A stretch of DNA of 56,627 nt from contig NZ_NRRW01000024.1 of assembly GCF_016583835.1 (NCBI RefSeq), positions 1 to 56,627 on the forward strand. Reading direction: 5' to 3'. Under the pieces are notes generated by a model, which was not told where the DNA came from, did no database searches, and saw only the letters and a program-made list of their open reading frames with translations. The position numbers were made by a program, and so were the translations under genes. Shown piece after piece: positions 25,828 through 34,620 of the stretch; position 1 is the first letter of the stretch, and each line of letters opens with the position of its first letter. Source of the DNA: Thiococcus pfennigii (GTDB taxonomy: Bacteria; Pseudomonadota; Gammaproteobacteria; Chromatiales; Chromatiaceae).

Positions 25828-27096
25828 CTATTCGGGATCCGGCACGAAGGTCAGCACGTTGCCGTTGATGCAATAACGCTTGCCGGTGGGCGGTGGGCCG
25901 TCGTTGAAGACATGCCCCAGATGGATGCCGGAGCTGGCGCTGCGCACCTCGATGCGGCGCATGCCGTGGGACCTGTCCTCTTGCAGCGTGATCGCGCCCT
26001 CCACCGGATTGAAGAAGCTCGGCCAACCCGTGCCGCTGTCGAACTTGGCATCGCTGCGGAACAAAGGTGCACCCGTGATTGGGTCGACGAAGACGCCAGG
26101 GCGCTTCTCATCGAGATGCGAGCCGGTGAAGGCGCGCTCGGTACCCTGTTCGAACGCGATCTTCTGCTGCTCGGGGGTCAGGATCTGGAAACCGAGCCAC
26201 TTCCAGAACCGCTCCTTGTCGCCCTGGTAGCCGGTGTAGCGGGCGACCTCGCGGCCGTCCTCGAACAGGACCATCGTCGGCGTCGCGAACAGGGTCTTCG
26301 CCAGGGTCCAGCCCGATGGTGGCTCAGAGCTGAAGGTCGTCACGACAGGCACGTCTGAGGACCAGTGCGCCAGCACCTCGGTGCGAAAGGCCTTGCAGTA
26401 TGGGCAGTCTTCGGCCTCGAAGACGATGAGCTGGCGGTCCCGATCCAACGCATCGGCCGCGAGCGGCTGCGGCCGCGGCTTCGCCGGCTCGCCTGGATAG
26501 GCGACCCGGGTACCGCCCAGACCGCAGTAGCCGTCCGGGTTCTTCGTCAGATAGTCCTGGTGATAGGTCTCCGCGCGATTGTAGTTGCTCAGCGGCGCGA
26601 TCTCGGTCGTGATCGGGCCATAGCCGGCGGCGCTCAGGGCCTGCTGGTAGGCATCGCGGGTCTCGATGGCGACCGCGCGCTGGTCCGCATCGGTCCAGTA
26701 GATGGCGCTGCGGTAGTTGCTGCCGATGTCGTTGCCCTGGCGGTCGCCCTGGGTCGGGTCGTGGTTCTCCCAGAAGCCGATCAGGACCCGCTCCAGCGAC
26801 ACCCGGGCCGGATCGAAGGTCACCTTCACCACCTCGGCATGGTTGCGCGCGTCGCTGCGCCCGCCACGGATCTGCCGCTCCAGGCTCAGCACGTCACGGT
26901 AGCCGACCCGCTCGGCATCGCCGCCGGCATAGCCGGACTCCACATCCAGGACGCCCGGGATCTCCGACATGCGTCTCTCGGCGCCCCAGAAGCAGCCCAT
27001 GCCGAGCACGATGGATTCGCTCGCGGCCAAGGCCGGGGCGAGCGGCAGCAGCGCGAGCAGCAGCGCCGGCAAGATCGTTGGTCGAATCATGGACAT
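25828..27096 (-). CDS. msrAB: Secreted MsrA-thioredoxin-MsrB fusion (methionine sulfoxide reductase)
   Basis: A 422-residue protein with a signal peptide (residues 1-25) and three domains. MsrA spans about 27-200, with catalytic GMGCFWG (Cys35) and a C-terminal Cys191. A thioredoxin-like domain spans 220-300, with CPYC (231-234) and a TP loop at 272. MsrB spans 305-420, with GTGWPSF, HLGHVFNDGPPPTGKRYC and catalytic Cys409. It repairs both Met-S-oxide and Met-R-oxide in exported proteins. In MsrB the zinc CxxC pairs are missing, and the Cys that Neisseria-type MsrB has in GCGWPSF is Thr356. The middle domain may reduce both reductases. The order differs from the Neisseria Trx-MsrA-MsrB fusion. 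Confidence 0.9.
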   Translation of the reverse strand: MSMIRPTILPALLLALLPLAPALAASESIVLGMGCFWGAERRMSEIPGVLDVESGYAGGDAERVGYRDVLSLERQIRGGRSDARNHAEVVKVTFDPARVSLERVLIGFWENHDPTQGDRQGNDIGSNYRSAIYWTDADQRAVAIETRDAYQQALSAAGYGPITTEIAPLSNYNRAETYHQDYLTKNPDGYCGLGGTRVAYPGEPAKPRPQPLAADALDRDRQLIVFEAEDCPYCKAFRTEVLAHWSSDVPVVTTFSSEPPSGWTLAKTLFATPTMVLFEDGREVARYTGYQGDKERFWKWLGFQILTPEQQKIAFEQGTERAFTGSHLDEKRPGVFVDPITGAPLFRSDAKFDSGTGWPSFFNPVEGAITLQEDRSHGMRRIEVRSASSGIHLGHVFNDGPPPTGKRYCINGNVLTFVPDPE

Positions 27097-27445
27097 GGTC
27101 GGGCCTTCATTGCGTTGATCGTTGCGATGTCAGTAGGACAGGCCGAAGGCGCCGGATGTTTCACCCCAGCCTTCGCATGGATGAAGGTCGGCACCGCCCC
27201 TCCCCCGACGCAGATCGGCTCAGCGGGGTCCGATGGGACCTCGCGGCCACGCCTACGCGGCGGAACCCTTAGACCTTGTGCGCCCGAGGCCCGGGGGAGA
27301 ATATAGGCGACCCGCTCGCGATCCTTGCCTGGGGCCGCGCCCAGTGGTCAGGGGCGCGCGGGTCTTCGATCGGGCCGGACACCGGACCCCTGAGCGCCGA
27401 CGCCGGTTCGCCACCAATCTGCCACTGTCCCTGGAAGACGGAAAG
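27097..27445. other. Spacer between msrAB and the AI-2E permease
   Basis: 349 bp between divergent genes. It should hold promoters for both. No clear hexamers, repeats or RNA structure were recognised; a GGAAGACGGAAAG stretch just before 27446 provides the ribosome site of the downstream gene. Confidence 0.35.
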
Positions 27446-28609
27446 ATGAGCGACGTCCCAAGCAGCCCTCCACCGGCCCGTTCGCAGGCCTTCAGCGGCT
27501 TCGATCGCGAGCGTTTGTTCATCGCCTTCTTCTTCGCCGCTTACTTCTTCCTGATCTACCAGCTCGTCCTCATCCTCACGCCGTTCATGGCGCCGCTCAT
27601 CGCGGCCGTGATGCTGGCGCTGGTCGCCTACCCGGTGCACCGGATCATCCACCGCGTCGTGCGCCGACCGAATCTCGCCGCGACCATGACGACGCTGCTG
27701 ATCATGTTCACGGTGGTGGTGCCGCTGAGCATCCTGATCTGGCTGCTGCTGCGCGAGGCGGCCGCGGTGGTCCCAGTGGCACGCGACTGGCTGCTGTCGC
27801 ACCGCGACCTCGGGGCGGTGCTCGTTGCACTCGACCTGCCCGACCCACTCGCCGCTCTCGTCGAGACACTGCGGGGCTACGTCGAGCGCTTCGAACTCGA
27901 CCTCGCGGGCATCGCGCTCGACACGGTGCGCCAGGCCGGCAACGAGATCACGCGGCTCGGCGCGAGCCTGGTCGCGCAGTTCTTCGTCGTGTTGCTGCAC
28001 CTGATCGTGCTGATGTTCACGCTGTTCTTCTTCCTGCGCGACGGACCGCACCTCGTGCGCGGAGTGGTGGAACTCGTCCCGATGGAGGAGACCGGCAAGC
28101 AGCGGGTGCTCGCCGGCCTGGATCGCATCCTGGTCGCGATGCTCCGCGGCACCGTGGTGACGGCCTCGGCGCAGGGCGCCTTGACGGGCATCGGACTCGC
28201 GCTGTTCGGGGTGCCCTTCCCGGTCTTGCTCGGCTTCGCCGCGACCTTCCTCGCGGTCGTGCCCTTCGTCGGCGCGAGCCTCATCTGGCTCCCGGCCGCC
28301 GTCTACCTGTTCGTGAACGAGCAGACGTTGGCCGCGGTCGGCCTGGGCATCTGGGGCCTGCTGCTGGTCGGTCTCATCGACAACGTGCTGCGCCCAGTGG
28401 TGATCGGCGACCATGCCCAACTGCCGATCCTGCTGCTGTTCCTCGGCGTGCTCGGGGGCATCCAGGTCTACGGCCTCATCGGCGCCCTGATCAGCCCCAT
28501 GGTCATCGCCTGCGTGTTCGCCTTCGCGCACATCTACCGCGAACAGTACCTCGCCCGCAGCCGGACGGTGCCCGGCGAGGGGGACAGCGAGGGCGAGGAC
28601 ACGCCCTGA
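27446..28609 (+). CDS. AI-2E family transporter (PerM/YdiK-type permease)
   Basis: A 387-residue membrane protein with about eight helices: FFFAAYFFLIYQLVLILTPF at the N-terminus, a long amphipathic segment between helices 3 and 4, then LHLIVLMFTLFFFLRDGPHL, VPFVGASLIWLPAAVYLF and a final DNVLRPVVIGDHAQLPILLL. The latter is the family signature. Members include the AI-2 exporter TqsA and sodium/proton antiporters, so the substrate is open. I chose the ATG at 27446 (MSDVPSSPPP), which has a purine-rich ribosome site; longer frames are not homologous. Confidence 0.88.
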   Translation: MSDVPSSPPPARSQAFSGFDRERLFIAFFFAAYFFLIYQLVLILTPFMAPLIAAVMLALVAYPVHRIIHRVVRRPNLAATMTTLLIMFTVVVPLSILIWLLLREAAAVVPVARDWLLSHRDLGAVLVALDLPDPLAALVETLRGYVERFELDLAGIALDTVRQAGNEITRLGASLVAQFFVVLLHLIVLMFTLFFFLRDGPHLVRGVVELVPMEETGKQRVLAGLDRILVAMLRGTVVTASAQGALTGIGLALFGVPFPVLLGFAATFLAVVPFVGASLIWLPAAVYLFVNEQTLAAVGLGIWGLLLVGLIDNVLRPVVIGDHAQLPILLLFLGVLGGIQVYGLIGALISPMVIACVFAFAHIYREQYLARSRTVPGEGDSEGEDTP

Positions 28610-28713
28610 TCCGCGTCGGCCCGCCCGAGGCCGCCTCGCCGGTCGACTCCCTCGGCGGGCGCCCCGCCCTGCGACCCATCGCCGGATATGTCTACGCGCC
28701 AACCGAGGTGCCC

Positions 28714-28719
28714 TATAAT
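28714..28719 (+). promoter_or_regulatory. Consensus -10 hexamer before the putative peptidase gene
   Basis: TATAAT in ACCGAGGTGCCCTATAATTC. Transcription should begin near 28726, which excludes the GTG at 28708 as a start codon and favours ATGs at 28735 or 28777. No convincing -35 box is seen. Confidence 0.45.
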
Positions 28720-28776
28720 TCGCCGTTCGACCCGATGCCCCACCCTGCCCTCGATAACCCGCTCACGATCCCGCCC

Positions 28777-29982
28777 ATGCGCCCGATGTCCGTCCTGCGA
28801 TTCCTCCTGTTGGCCCTGGTACTGGCGCTGCCGGGCGGCGTCGTCCGCGCCGCCGATCCCGCGACCTTCGGCGTGCTCTACTCCGTCTGGATCAAGCCCG
28901 AGCGCGAATCCGCGGTCGTGAAGATCCGCTTGAGCCGCAACATCCATCTCGTGGATTGGCTGAAGCTGCAGGCCGACCCGCAACGCTACAGCGGCTTCTT
29001 CGGTACCGGACAGGTTTCGAAACAGGGGGACGAGGTGCTGTGGAGACCGCCAGCGCAGGACGCCTGGCTGCAGTACCGGGTGGATCTCGCCAGCCGGCGC
29101 GACAACGGCGACCACGACGGCATGATCACGCCCCGATGGGCGCTGTTCCGAGCCGACGACCTGGTGCCGCCGATCCATTCCAGCTTCGAGGGCACCGCCT
29201 CCTCGAACGCCAAGCTGCAATTCCACCTGCCCGCGGGCTGGTCGGTGGAGACCCGCTATCCGCGCTACAGGAGCGGCCGTTTCAAGGTCGACGATCCCCG
29301 CCGACGCTTCGACCGTCCGACCGGCTGGCTGGTCATGGGCGACATCGGCACCCGCCGCGAGCGCATCGGCGACACCCGCGTCGCCGTCTCGGCCCCGGTC
29401 GGCCAGGACGTGCGCTACCTCGACACCCTCGCCTTCCTGCGTTGGACGCTGCCCTCGATCCAACGACTCTTCCCCGGATTCCCCGAGCGGCTGCTCGTGG
29501 TGAGCGCGGGCGATCCCATGTGGCGTGGCGCCCTGTCCGGGCCGGGGTCGCTCTACCTGCACCGCGATCGACCGCTGATCAGCGGCAACGCTACCAGCAC
29601 CCTCGTCCACGAGTTGATCCACGTCGCGATGCGCGCCCGCGGCGCCCCTGGCGCCGATTGGATCGTCGAGGGGCTCGCGGAGTACTACTCGCTGGAGATC
29701 CTGCGTCGCTCGGGCGCCATCAGCGAGGCGCGGTTCGAGCGGGCGCACCGGCAACTGGCAGACTGGGGAAGGGACGTCCGCACCCTCGACGTGGAGCGCG
29801 CGAGCGGCCCGATCACCGCCCGGGCCGTCGGGGTATTGCGGGAGATCGACCGGGAGATCCGCCGCAAGAGCGACGGCGCACACAGTCTCGATGATGTGGC
29901 CAGGTCCCTGGCCGCGGACGAGGGACCGGTGACGGTGCAGCGCTTCGAAGCGTTGGTGGCGGAGTCGAAGGGTGGCGGGTAG
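28777..29982 (+). CDS. Putative secreted zinc metallopeptidase, gluzincin-like
   Basis: A 401-residue protein with a signal peptide (SVLRFLLLALVLALPGGVVRA) and no recognised name. The key motif is LVHELIHVAMRARGAPGADW (HExxH at 278-282) followed by WIVEGLAEYYSLEIL. Glu298 in VEG is the likely third zinc ligand, spaced 15 residues from the second His rather than 18 as in M1 aminopeptidases. An immunoglobulin-like N-terminal half (to about 200) precedes it. The TATAAT at 28714 makes earlier starts unlikely; I use 28777 so that the signal peptide is clean, but 28735 is possible. Confidence 0.7.
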   Translation: MRPMSVLRFLLLALVLALPGGVVRAADPATFGVLYSVWIKPERESAVVKIRLSRNIHLVDWLKLQADPQRYSGFFGTGQVSKQGDEVLWRPPAQDAWLQYRVDLASRRDNGDHDGMITPRWALFRADDLVPPIHSSFEGTASSNAKLQFHLPAGWSVETRYPRYRSGRFKVDDPRRRFDRPTGWLVMGDIGTRRERIGDTRVAVSAPVGQDVRYLDTLAFLRWTLPSIQRLFPGFPERLLVVSAGDPMWRGALSGPGSLYLHRDRPLISGNATSTLVHELIHVAMRARGAPGADWIVEGLAEYYSLEILRRSGAISEARFERAHRQLADWGRDVRTLDVERASGPITARAVGVLREIDREIRRKSDGAHSLDDVARSLAADEGPVTVQRFEALVAESKGGG

Positions 29983-30015
29983 GCCCCGACCGACCGGGCG
30001 CTGGCCGGTCGCTCG

Positions 30016-30762
30016 TCAGCGGCGACGCCCATCATTCACCGCACCCCTTCGCTCCCCGTCGATTCCGGCGGCGTCATCGCCGGACGGGCCGTCGCCGGGC
30101 GGCTTGCGCAACAGGACGACGTCCTTGACCGGGATCTCGCAGTGCCAGCCGCGCGCGGCGGCGAGATACCGCCAGGTCGCGGCACGATAGAAGACGACGT
30201 GCGTCGGGTCGCGCCGGTAGTGCCAGCCGGCGAAGCGCGCATCGTCGGTCTGAAAGCAGGTCATGATGCCCAGCCAGCCGCCGGGCGCGAGCAGCCGGTC
30301 CAGGCGCGCCAACTCCTCGGCGGGGCGATGGAGGTGCTCGACCACCTCGGTGCAGGTGATGAAATCGAAGGGGCCGCGCAGAGCTGCCGGATCGGGCTGG
30401 AAGAGGGGGTCGTAGAGCGCCATCGGGTGGCCCGCCGCGCGCAGCATCGCGGCCAACGCCGGACCCGGGCCGCAGCCGAAGTCGAGCCCCCTGGCGCCGA
30501 CGGGCAGCCGCGCGAGCAAGGGCTCGGCGAGCCGGGCGAGAAAGCGCCGGTAGTCGGGGTCCGCCACGTCGTTCTGGTGGTGGCGATAATACGCCCGCTC
30601 CGCCGCGCGCGACGGATGCTGGCGGGGGTCGAGGAAGCGGGCCTCGCAGGTCCCACAGGCCCAATAGTCACGCCCCGCGCTGGACAGCAGCGGGGCGGGT
30701 CCCGGGGCACGGCAGACCGGGCAGCGCGGGGGACGCCCCCGCCTCGGGATGTCGCCCTGCAT
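30016..30762 (-). CDS. SAM-dependent methyltransferase with N-terminal zinc ribbon
   Basis: A 248-residue class I methyltransferase. The N-terminus holds a zinc ribbon, CPVC and CGTC about 27 residues apart, ending in the typical ARFLDPRQ. The SAM-binding motif I is [16 protein letters not shown], followed by [20 protein letters not shown] and [12 protein letters not shown]. This arrangement is common in small-molecule and sugar methyltransferases. The ATG at 30762 was taken because the zinc ribbon begins ten residues later. Its start abuts, head to head, the remains of a cusA-type gene, so its promoter must lie in the remnant. Confidence 0.85.
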   Translation of the reverse strand: MQGDIPRRGRPPRCPVCRAPGPAPLLSSAGRDYWACGTCEARFLDPRQHPSRAAERAYYRHHQNDVADPDYRRFLARLAEPLLARLPVGARGLDFGCGPGPALAAMLRAAGHPMALYDPLFQPDPAALRGPFDFITCTEVVEHLHRPAEELARLDRLLAPGGWLGIMTCFQTDDARFAGWHYRRDPTHVVFYRAATWRYLAAARGWHCEIPVKDVVLLRKPPGDGPSGDDAAGIDGERRGAVNDGRRR

Positions 30763-30768
30763 GGGGGA

Positions 30769-31821
30769 TGGACCCTCCGAAGGCATCAACGCCAACATCA
30801 TGTCGCTCGGCGGGATCGCGATCGTGATGATCGAGAACGCCCACAAGCACCTCGAACGCGCGGGGCCGGGCCTGAGTGCCAGCCGCCGCTGGGAGGTCAT
30901 CGGCGCGACGGCGATCGAGGTCGGTCCGACGCCGTTCTTCTCGCTCCTGATCGTGACCGTCCGCTTCCTGCCGGTCTTCGCGCTCGAGGCCCAAGTGGGC
31001 CGGCTCTTCGCCCCGCTGGCCTTCACGAAGACCTCTATGCGATGGCCGCGGCCGCCGGGTTGGCGGTGACCCTGGTCCCGGTCCTGATGGGTTACCTGCT
31101 CCGCGGGCGGATCGCGCGCGAGGAGGCCAACCCGATCAATCGCGCGTTGATCGCGATCTACCGGCCGCTGTTGCGCGGCGGGCTGTGCCGCCCCGGCACG
31201 ACCATCGCGGTGTCGGTATTGATCTCGATCGCCTGGTCCGGCCAGTACGAATACATGCAGCGCGCGCAGGCCCGGCTCGCGCAGATCGTGCCGATCACGC
31301 TCGCGTCCATCTTCCTGCTACTGTACCTGACCTTCCGCTCGGGGGGCACCGCTGCTCTCGTGATGCTGTCGCTGCCGTTCGCACTGTTCGGCGGGGTCTG
31401 GCTCGTCTATCTCGCGGGGTATAACCTGTCGGTCGCCGTCGCCGTCGGGTTCATCGCGCTGGCCGGCGTCGCCGCCGAGTTCGGCGTCATCATGCTCGTC
31501 TACCTGAACAATGCGGTGCGCGATCGGCGCGCGGCCGGTCGGCTGCGAGACGAGCCCGATCTGGTCGAGGCGATCATCGAAGGCGCCGTCATGCGCGTGC
31601 GGCCGAAGGCGATGACGGTCGCGACCATCTTCGCCGGGCTGCTGCCGATCCTGCTCGGGGCCAGGGTCGGCTCCGAGGTCATGCGGCCGATCGCGGCCCC
31701 GATGGTCGGGGGCATGATCACGGCCCCGCTGTTGAGTCTGTTCGTGATCCCGGCCATCTACCTGATCCTGCACCGGCGAGGCGGTGCGCCCGGGGTGGCG
31801 GCAACGTCGAGGAAGGCATGA
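30769..31821 (+). pseudogene. Decayed heavy-metal efflux RND transporter (cusA/czcA type)
   Basis: Pieces of a CusA-like pump (normally about 1,040 residues) are read in order: [14 protein letters not shown] joined directly to [11 protein letters not shown], then [13 protein letters not shown], then [20 protein letters not shown] in another frame, then [14 protein letters not shown] and a complete C-terminus to [12 protein letters not shown]. Lesions seen: the N-terminal 400 or so residues are missing; nine residues around the proton-relay Asp (AVGAMVDAA in relatives) are deleted; two extra bases cause a frameshift near 31035; and the second periplasmic loop (about 350 residues) is deleted. 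The final stop overlaps the DUF6164 start (ATGA), a trace of the old operon. Confidence 0.85.
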
Positions 31822-32189
31822 GCAAGCTGTTGATGAATCTGCGTTACGTGACCGACGAGGAGGCCGCGGAGGTCCGCGAGCTCCTCAATCGTCACCAGAT
31901 CGCCTACTACGAGACGCCGCCCAATCGCTGGGGCATCACGGTCGGGGCCATCTGGCTCGAGGACCACGGCCAGTTCCCGGCGGCGCGACGCCTGCTCGAT
32001 CGGTATCAGGCCGAGCGCGGCGCCCGCGTGCGGGCCGAGCACGAGGCGGCCCGCGCGCGCGGCGAACTGGAGACCCTGGCCGAGCGCATCCGGCGCGAAC
32101 CGGCCCGGGTGCTGTTCTACTTCGCGGCCGTCGCGGCCATCGCCGCGCTCATGACGGTGCCCTTCATCCAGGTCGCCCTCGGGGATTGA
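31818..32189 (+). CDS. DUF6164 family protein
   Basis: A 123-residue protein beginning [20 protein letters not shown], with EIxELLxxHxIxYYETPP-type sequence ([17 protein letters not shown]) and a single C-terminal transmembrane helix ([20 protein letters not shown]). Family members are small membrane-anchored proteins of unknown function that often follow RND metal-efflux genes, as it does here. Its start overlaps the stop of the decayed cusA gene by four bases. It seems intact although its former partner is dead. Confidence 0.75.
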   Translation: MSKLLMNLRYVTDEEAAEVRELLNRHQIAYYETPPNRWGITVGAIWLEDHGQFPAARRLLDRYQAERGARVRAEHEAARARGELETLAERIRREPARVLFYFAAVAAIAALMTVPFIQVALGD

Positions 32190-32383
32190 CCGAGACACCC
32201 GCCAGGGATCTCGGCCTCGGATGTCGGGTCGCGCCGCGCCCACCAGACGAATGCCCAGGTCTTTTCGAACCGATATTCGGAAAGGATGTCGGCTCGGGGC
32301 ACCGCATCGAGACCGACGGCGAGGTCCTCCCATCGCCACACAGGACGCGATCCCCGACCGCGACGCCTTCGAATCGGGCGCCG

Positions 32384-32412
32384 TTGAGTATATTCGATTA
32401 ACGCTATATACT
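32384..32412 (+). promoter_or_regulatory. ArsR-type operator over a promoter before the permease gene
   Basis: A palindrome with arms GTATAT (32388-32393) and ATATAC (32406-32411), 12 bp apart, lies across a promoter: -35 TTGAGT (32384-32389), 17-bp spacer, -10 TATACT (32407-32412). The TATAT-N12-ATATA geometry is the same as in front of arsR at 40720-40741. Repression by the ArsR encoded at 40747 is inferred. Confidence 0.6.
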
Positions 32413-32497
32413 GCGCCCGACACACCATGCCCAAGCACGGCGGGCCAGGGCACACCACCCGGGCGGTGCTCGGCCCCGCCTCCGTGGAATTCAGGAC

Positions 32498-33460
32498 ATG
32501 CTCGACCCCTTCGACTGGCTCGGCGACCGCGTCGCCTACGACCTGTTGGGCCTCGCCGGCGATTCGGCCAGCGGCGCGGCCGTGCAGTTCTTCGTCATGG
32601 ACGTCGCCAAGATCTTCGCCCTGCTGGTCGTCGTCATCTACGTCATGGGCCTGCTGCGCGCGTTGGTCTCCCCGGAACGGGTGCGCGAGTTCGTCCGCGG
32701 TCGACCGGACTGGCAGGCACGCGGCCTGGCCGTCGGCCTGGGCGCGGTCACGCCCTTCTGTTCCTGCTCGTCGGTACCGCTGTTCATCGGCTTCGTCGAG
32801 GCCGGCATCCCGCTCGGGGTGACCTTCTCGTTCCTGATCGCCTCGCCGATGATCAACGAGGTGGCGGCGGTGCTCCTGATCGGCCTCCTCGGCTGGGAGC
32901 TGGCACTGCTCTACATCGGCGCCGGGCTGCTGGTCGCCTGGGTCGGCGGCATCGTCATGCAGCGCTTCCGACCCGAGCGCTGGGTCGAGGCGTACGTCTG
33001 GCGGATCCAGATGGGCGAGGCCGCGGTGCCGCGCCCGGACACCAGCCTACTCGGGCGTCACCGCTTCGCCGTCGCCGAGGTCCGCGAGATCCTCCGCCGG
33101 ATCTGGAAGTGGGTCGTCATCGGTATCGGCGTCGGTGCGCTGATCCACGGCTACGTGCCCGCGGACTGGATCGTCGAGCACCTCGGCGATGGCCAATGGC
33201 TGGCCGTGCCCGCCGCGGTCCTGGTCGGGATCCCGCTCTATTCCAACGCCACCGGCGTGATCCCGGTGGCCGAGGCGATGCTCGGCAAGGGGGTCGCCCT
33301 CGGCACGGTGCTGGCGTTCATGATGAGCATCGCGGCCCTGTCGATCCCCGAGATGCTGATCCTGCGCAAGGTCATCCGCTGGCCGGCGCTGGCCCTGTTC
33401 GCCGCCGTGCTGGCGGTGTCCTTCATCCTGGTCGGCTGGGGCTTCAACCTGATCACCTGA
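32498..33460 (+). CDS. Permease, ArsP/SO_0444-like metal or organoarsenical efflux
   Basis: A 320-residue integral membrane protein of the COG0701 permease family. About eight to ten helices are seen, with the family signature GAVTPFCSCSSVPLFIGFVE (cysteines that may bind metal or arsenic), FSFLIASPMINEVAAVLL and GIPLYSNATGVIPVAEAML. Relatives include ArsP (trivalent organoarsenical efflux) and Cu/Zn exporters; ArsP function is not proved here. The thioredoxin-like gene follows 88 nt downstream. A palindromic ArsR-type site overlaps its promoter at 32384, linking it to the arsenic genes at 40.7 kb. Confidence 0.85.
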   Translation: MLDPFDWLGDRVAYDLLGLAGDSASGAAVQFFVMDVAKIFALLVVVIYVMGLLRALVSPERVREFVRGRPDWQARGLAVGLGAVTPFCSCSSVPLFIGFVEAGIPLGVTFSFLIASPMINEVAAVLLIGLLGWELALLYIGAGLLVAWVGGIVMQRFRPERWVEAYVWRIQMGEAAVPRPDTSLLGRHRFAVAEVREILRRIWKWVVIGIGVGALIHGYVPADWIVEHLGDGQWLAVPAAVLVGIPLYSNATGVIPVAEAMLGKGVALGTVLAFMMSIAALSIPEMLILRKVIRWPALALFAAVLAVSFILVGWGFNLIT

Positions 33461-33548
33461 GGAAAGACGCACGCGATCGATGCGGTTCGTTCCTCGCCGC
33501 ATCCTACGCCCTCCCCTCCATTACTTATGCGATTTACGAGGTCAATCC

Positions 33549-33791
33549 ATGAAACAGATCAAGGTGCTCGGCTCCGGCTGCCGCAACTGCGAGATCACCG
33601 CCAACGCGATCGCCAAGGCGGCCGAGCAGGCCGGCGTCGAGATCGACCTCGTGAAGGTCACCGACATCGCCGAGATCATGTCCTACGGGGTCATGTCCAC
33701 GCCGGGAGTGGTCATCGACGGCACGGTCGTGCACTCCGGCGGGGTGCCGGGCCCCGAGCGGATCCGCGCCTGGATGCAGGCCTCGGATTAG
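33549..33791 (+). CDS. Small thioredoxin-like protein (thioredoxin_3 / redox-active disulfide protein 2)
   Basis: An 80-residue protein with a compact thioredoxin fold and the active site GSGCRNCEITANAIAKA (CRNC). It keeps the cis-Pro loop in MSTPGVVIDGTVVHSGGVPG. This class (TIGR00412-type) is often encoded beside COG0701 permeases in metal and arsenic operons, exactly as here. It probably delivers electrons to, or takes thiol-bound substrate to, the permease. I use the ATG at 33549 because it starts MKQIKVLGSG; a GTG/ATG further upstream would add non-homologous residues. Confidence 0.82.
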   Translation: MKQIKVLGSGCRNCEITANAIAKAAEQAGVEIDLVKVTDIAEIMSYGVMSTPGVVIDGTVVHSGGVPGPERIRAWMQASD

Positions 33792-33864
33792 GCTGGCCAC
33801 CAGGCCGACAGGGCCTGGATGGGCCTGTTCGGACGTGACGTCGCCATCTCCGGGCGGTCGCCCG

Positions 33865-34431
33865 TCATTCCAGACTCCCGAACAGCAGGCCCAGATCGAT
33901 CTCGATGGCTTCGAACGGCGGGATACGCACCTTGGCCGAGGTCTCCTCCGGGCCTTCGGCCGTGAACAGGGCACGGTAGCCGCCGGCCTCCAGGGCATAG
34001 GCGATCAGCGCCCGGTCCTCGGGTGCGACAATCCAATAGAAGGGAACCCCGGCGCGCTGTAGGCGCAGGAAGTGCGTGACCGTGTCCTTGCGCTCGTGGC
34101 CCGGGGAGAGGATCTCGCAGACCCAATCCGGCAACACGGTGATGACGCCGGAAGGGCGCTCCGGCAGCCGCTCCTTGCGCCAGCCGGCCAGGTCGTGGCT
34201 GGGACAGTGGTGCTCGTTGTACCGGACACTGATCTCGGGGACGATCCACCAACCGCCCGGTTGGCGTCGCAGGACGAGCGGAAATGATTGGCCAATCAGC
34301 GCAGTCTGCGCCTGGCCATGCTCGAAGCGACCCATCGGCCGCTGCACGATCTCGCCGTCGATCAGCTCGACGCGCTCATCGCCGGGCCAGGCCAGCAGGT
34401 CGTCGATGTTGAGCAATCGTCGCGCTTCCAT
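33865..34431 (-). CDS. Uma2 family endonuclease-like protein
   Basis: A 188-residue protein with the complete Uma2 (DUF820) fold: RVELIDGEIVQRPMGRFEHG, DLAGWRKERLPE (Asp), the core PDWVCEILSPGHERKDTVTH (PD and E-x-L), and ending PFEAIEIDLGLLFGSLE. It lacks a visible partner. Uma2 proteins often occur as many stand-alone copies in cyanobacteria and gammaproteobacteria, with roles unproved. This is the second copy in the window; the other, at 5766, is frameshifted at its end. They are not close to each other in sequence. Confidence 0.85.
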   Translation of the reverse strand: MEARRLLNIDDLLAWPGDERVELIDGEIVQRPMGRFEHGQAQTALIGQSFPLVLRRQPGGWWIVPEISVRYNEHHCPSHDLAGWRKERLPERPSGVITVLPDWVCEILSPGHERKDTVTHFLRLQRAGVPFYWIVAPEDRALIAYALEAGGYRALFTAEGPEETSAKVRIPPFEAIEIDLGLLFGSLE

Positions 34432-34620
34432 CAGGTGTTTCTCACAACTCGACCGGTGAGGCCCTTGGACATAGCCTTCAGCTTAGCATGCTGCGGTCCA
34501 GACACCTCGAGGGCCAAGGGGCGATACCCCGGCGGCAGCGAGGAACCTGGGCGGGCGATCCCAGCCCGCTGCTGACCGGCACCCATCCCTGGCCCCAGGC
34601 TGCCTCGCCGGGGCTCGCCG

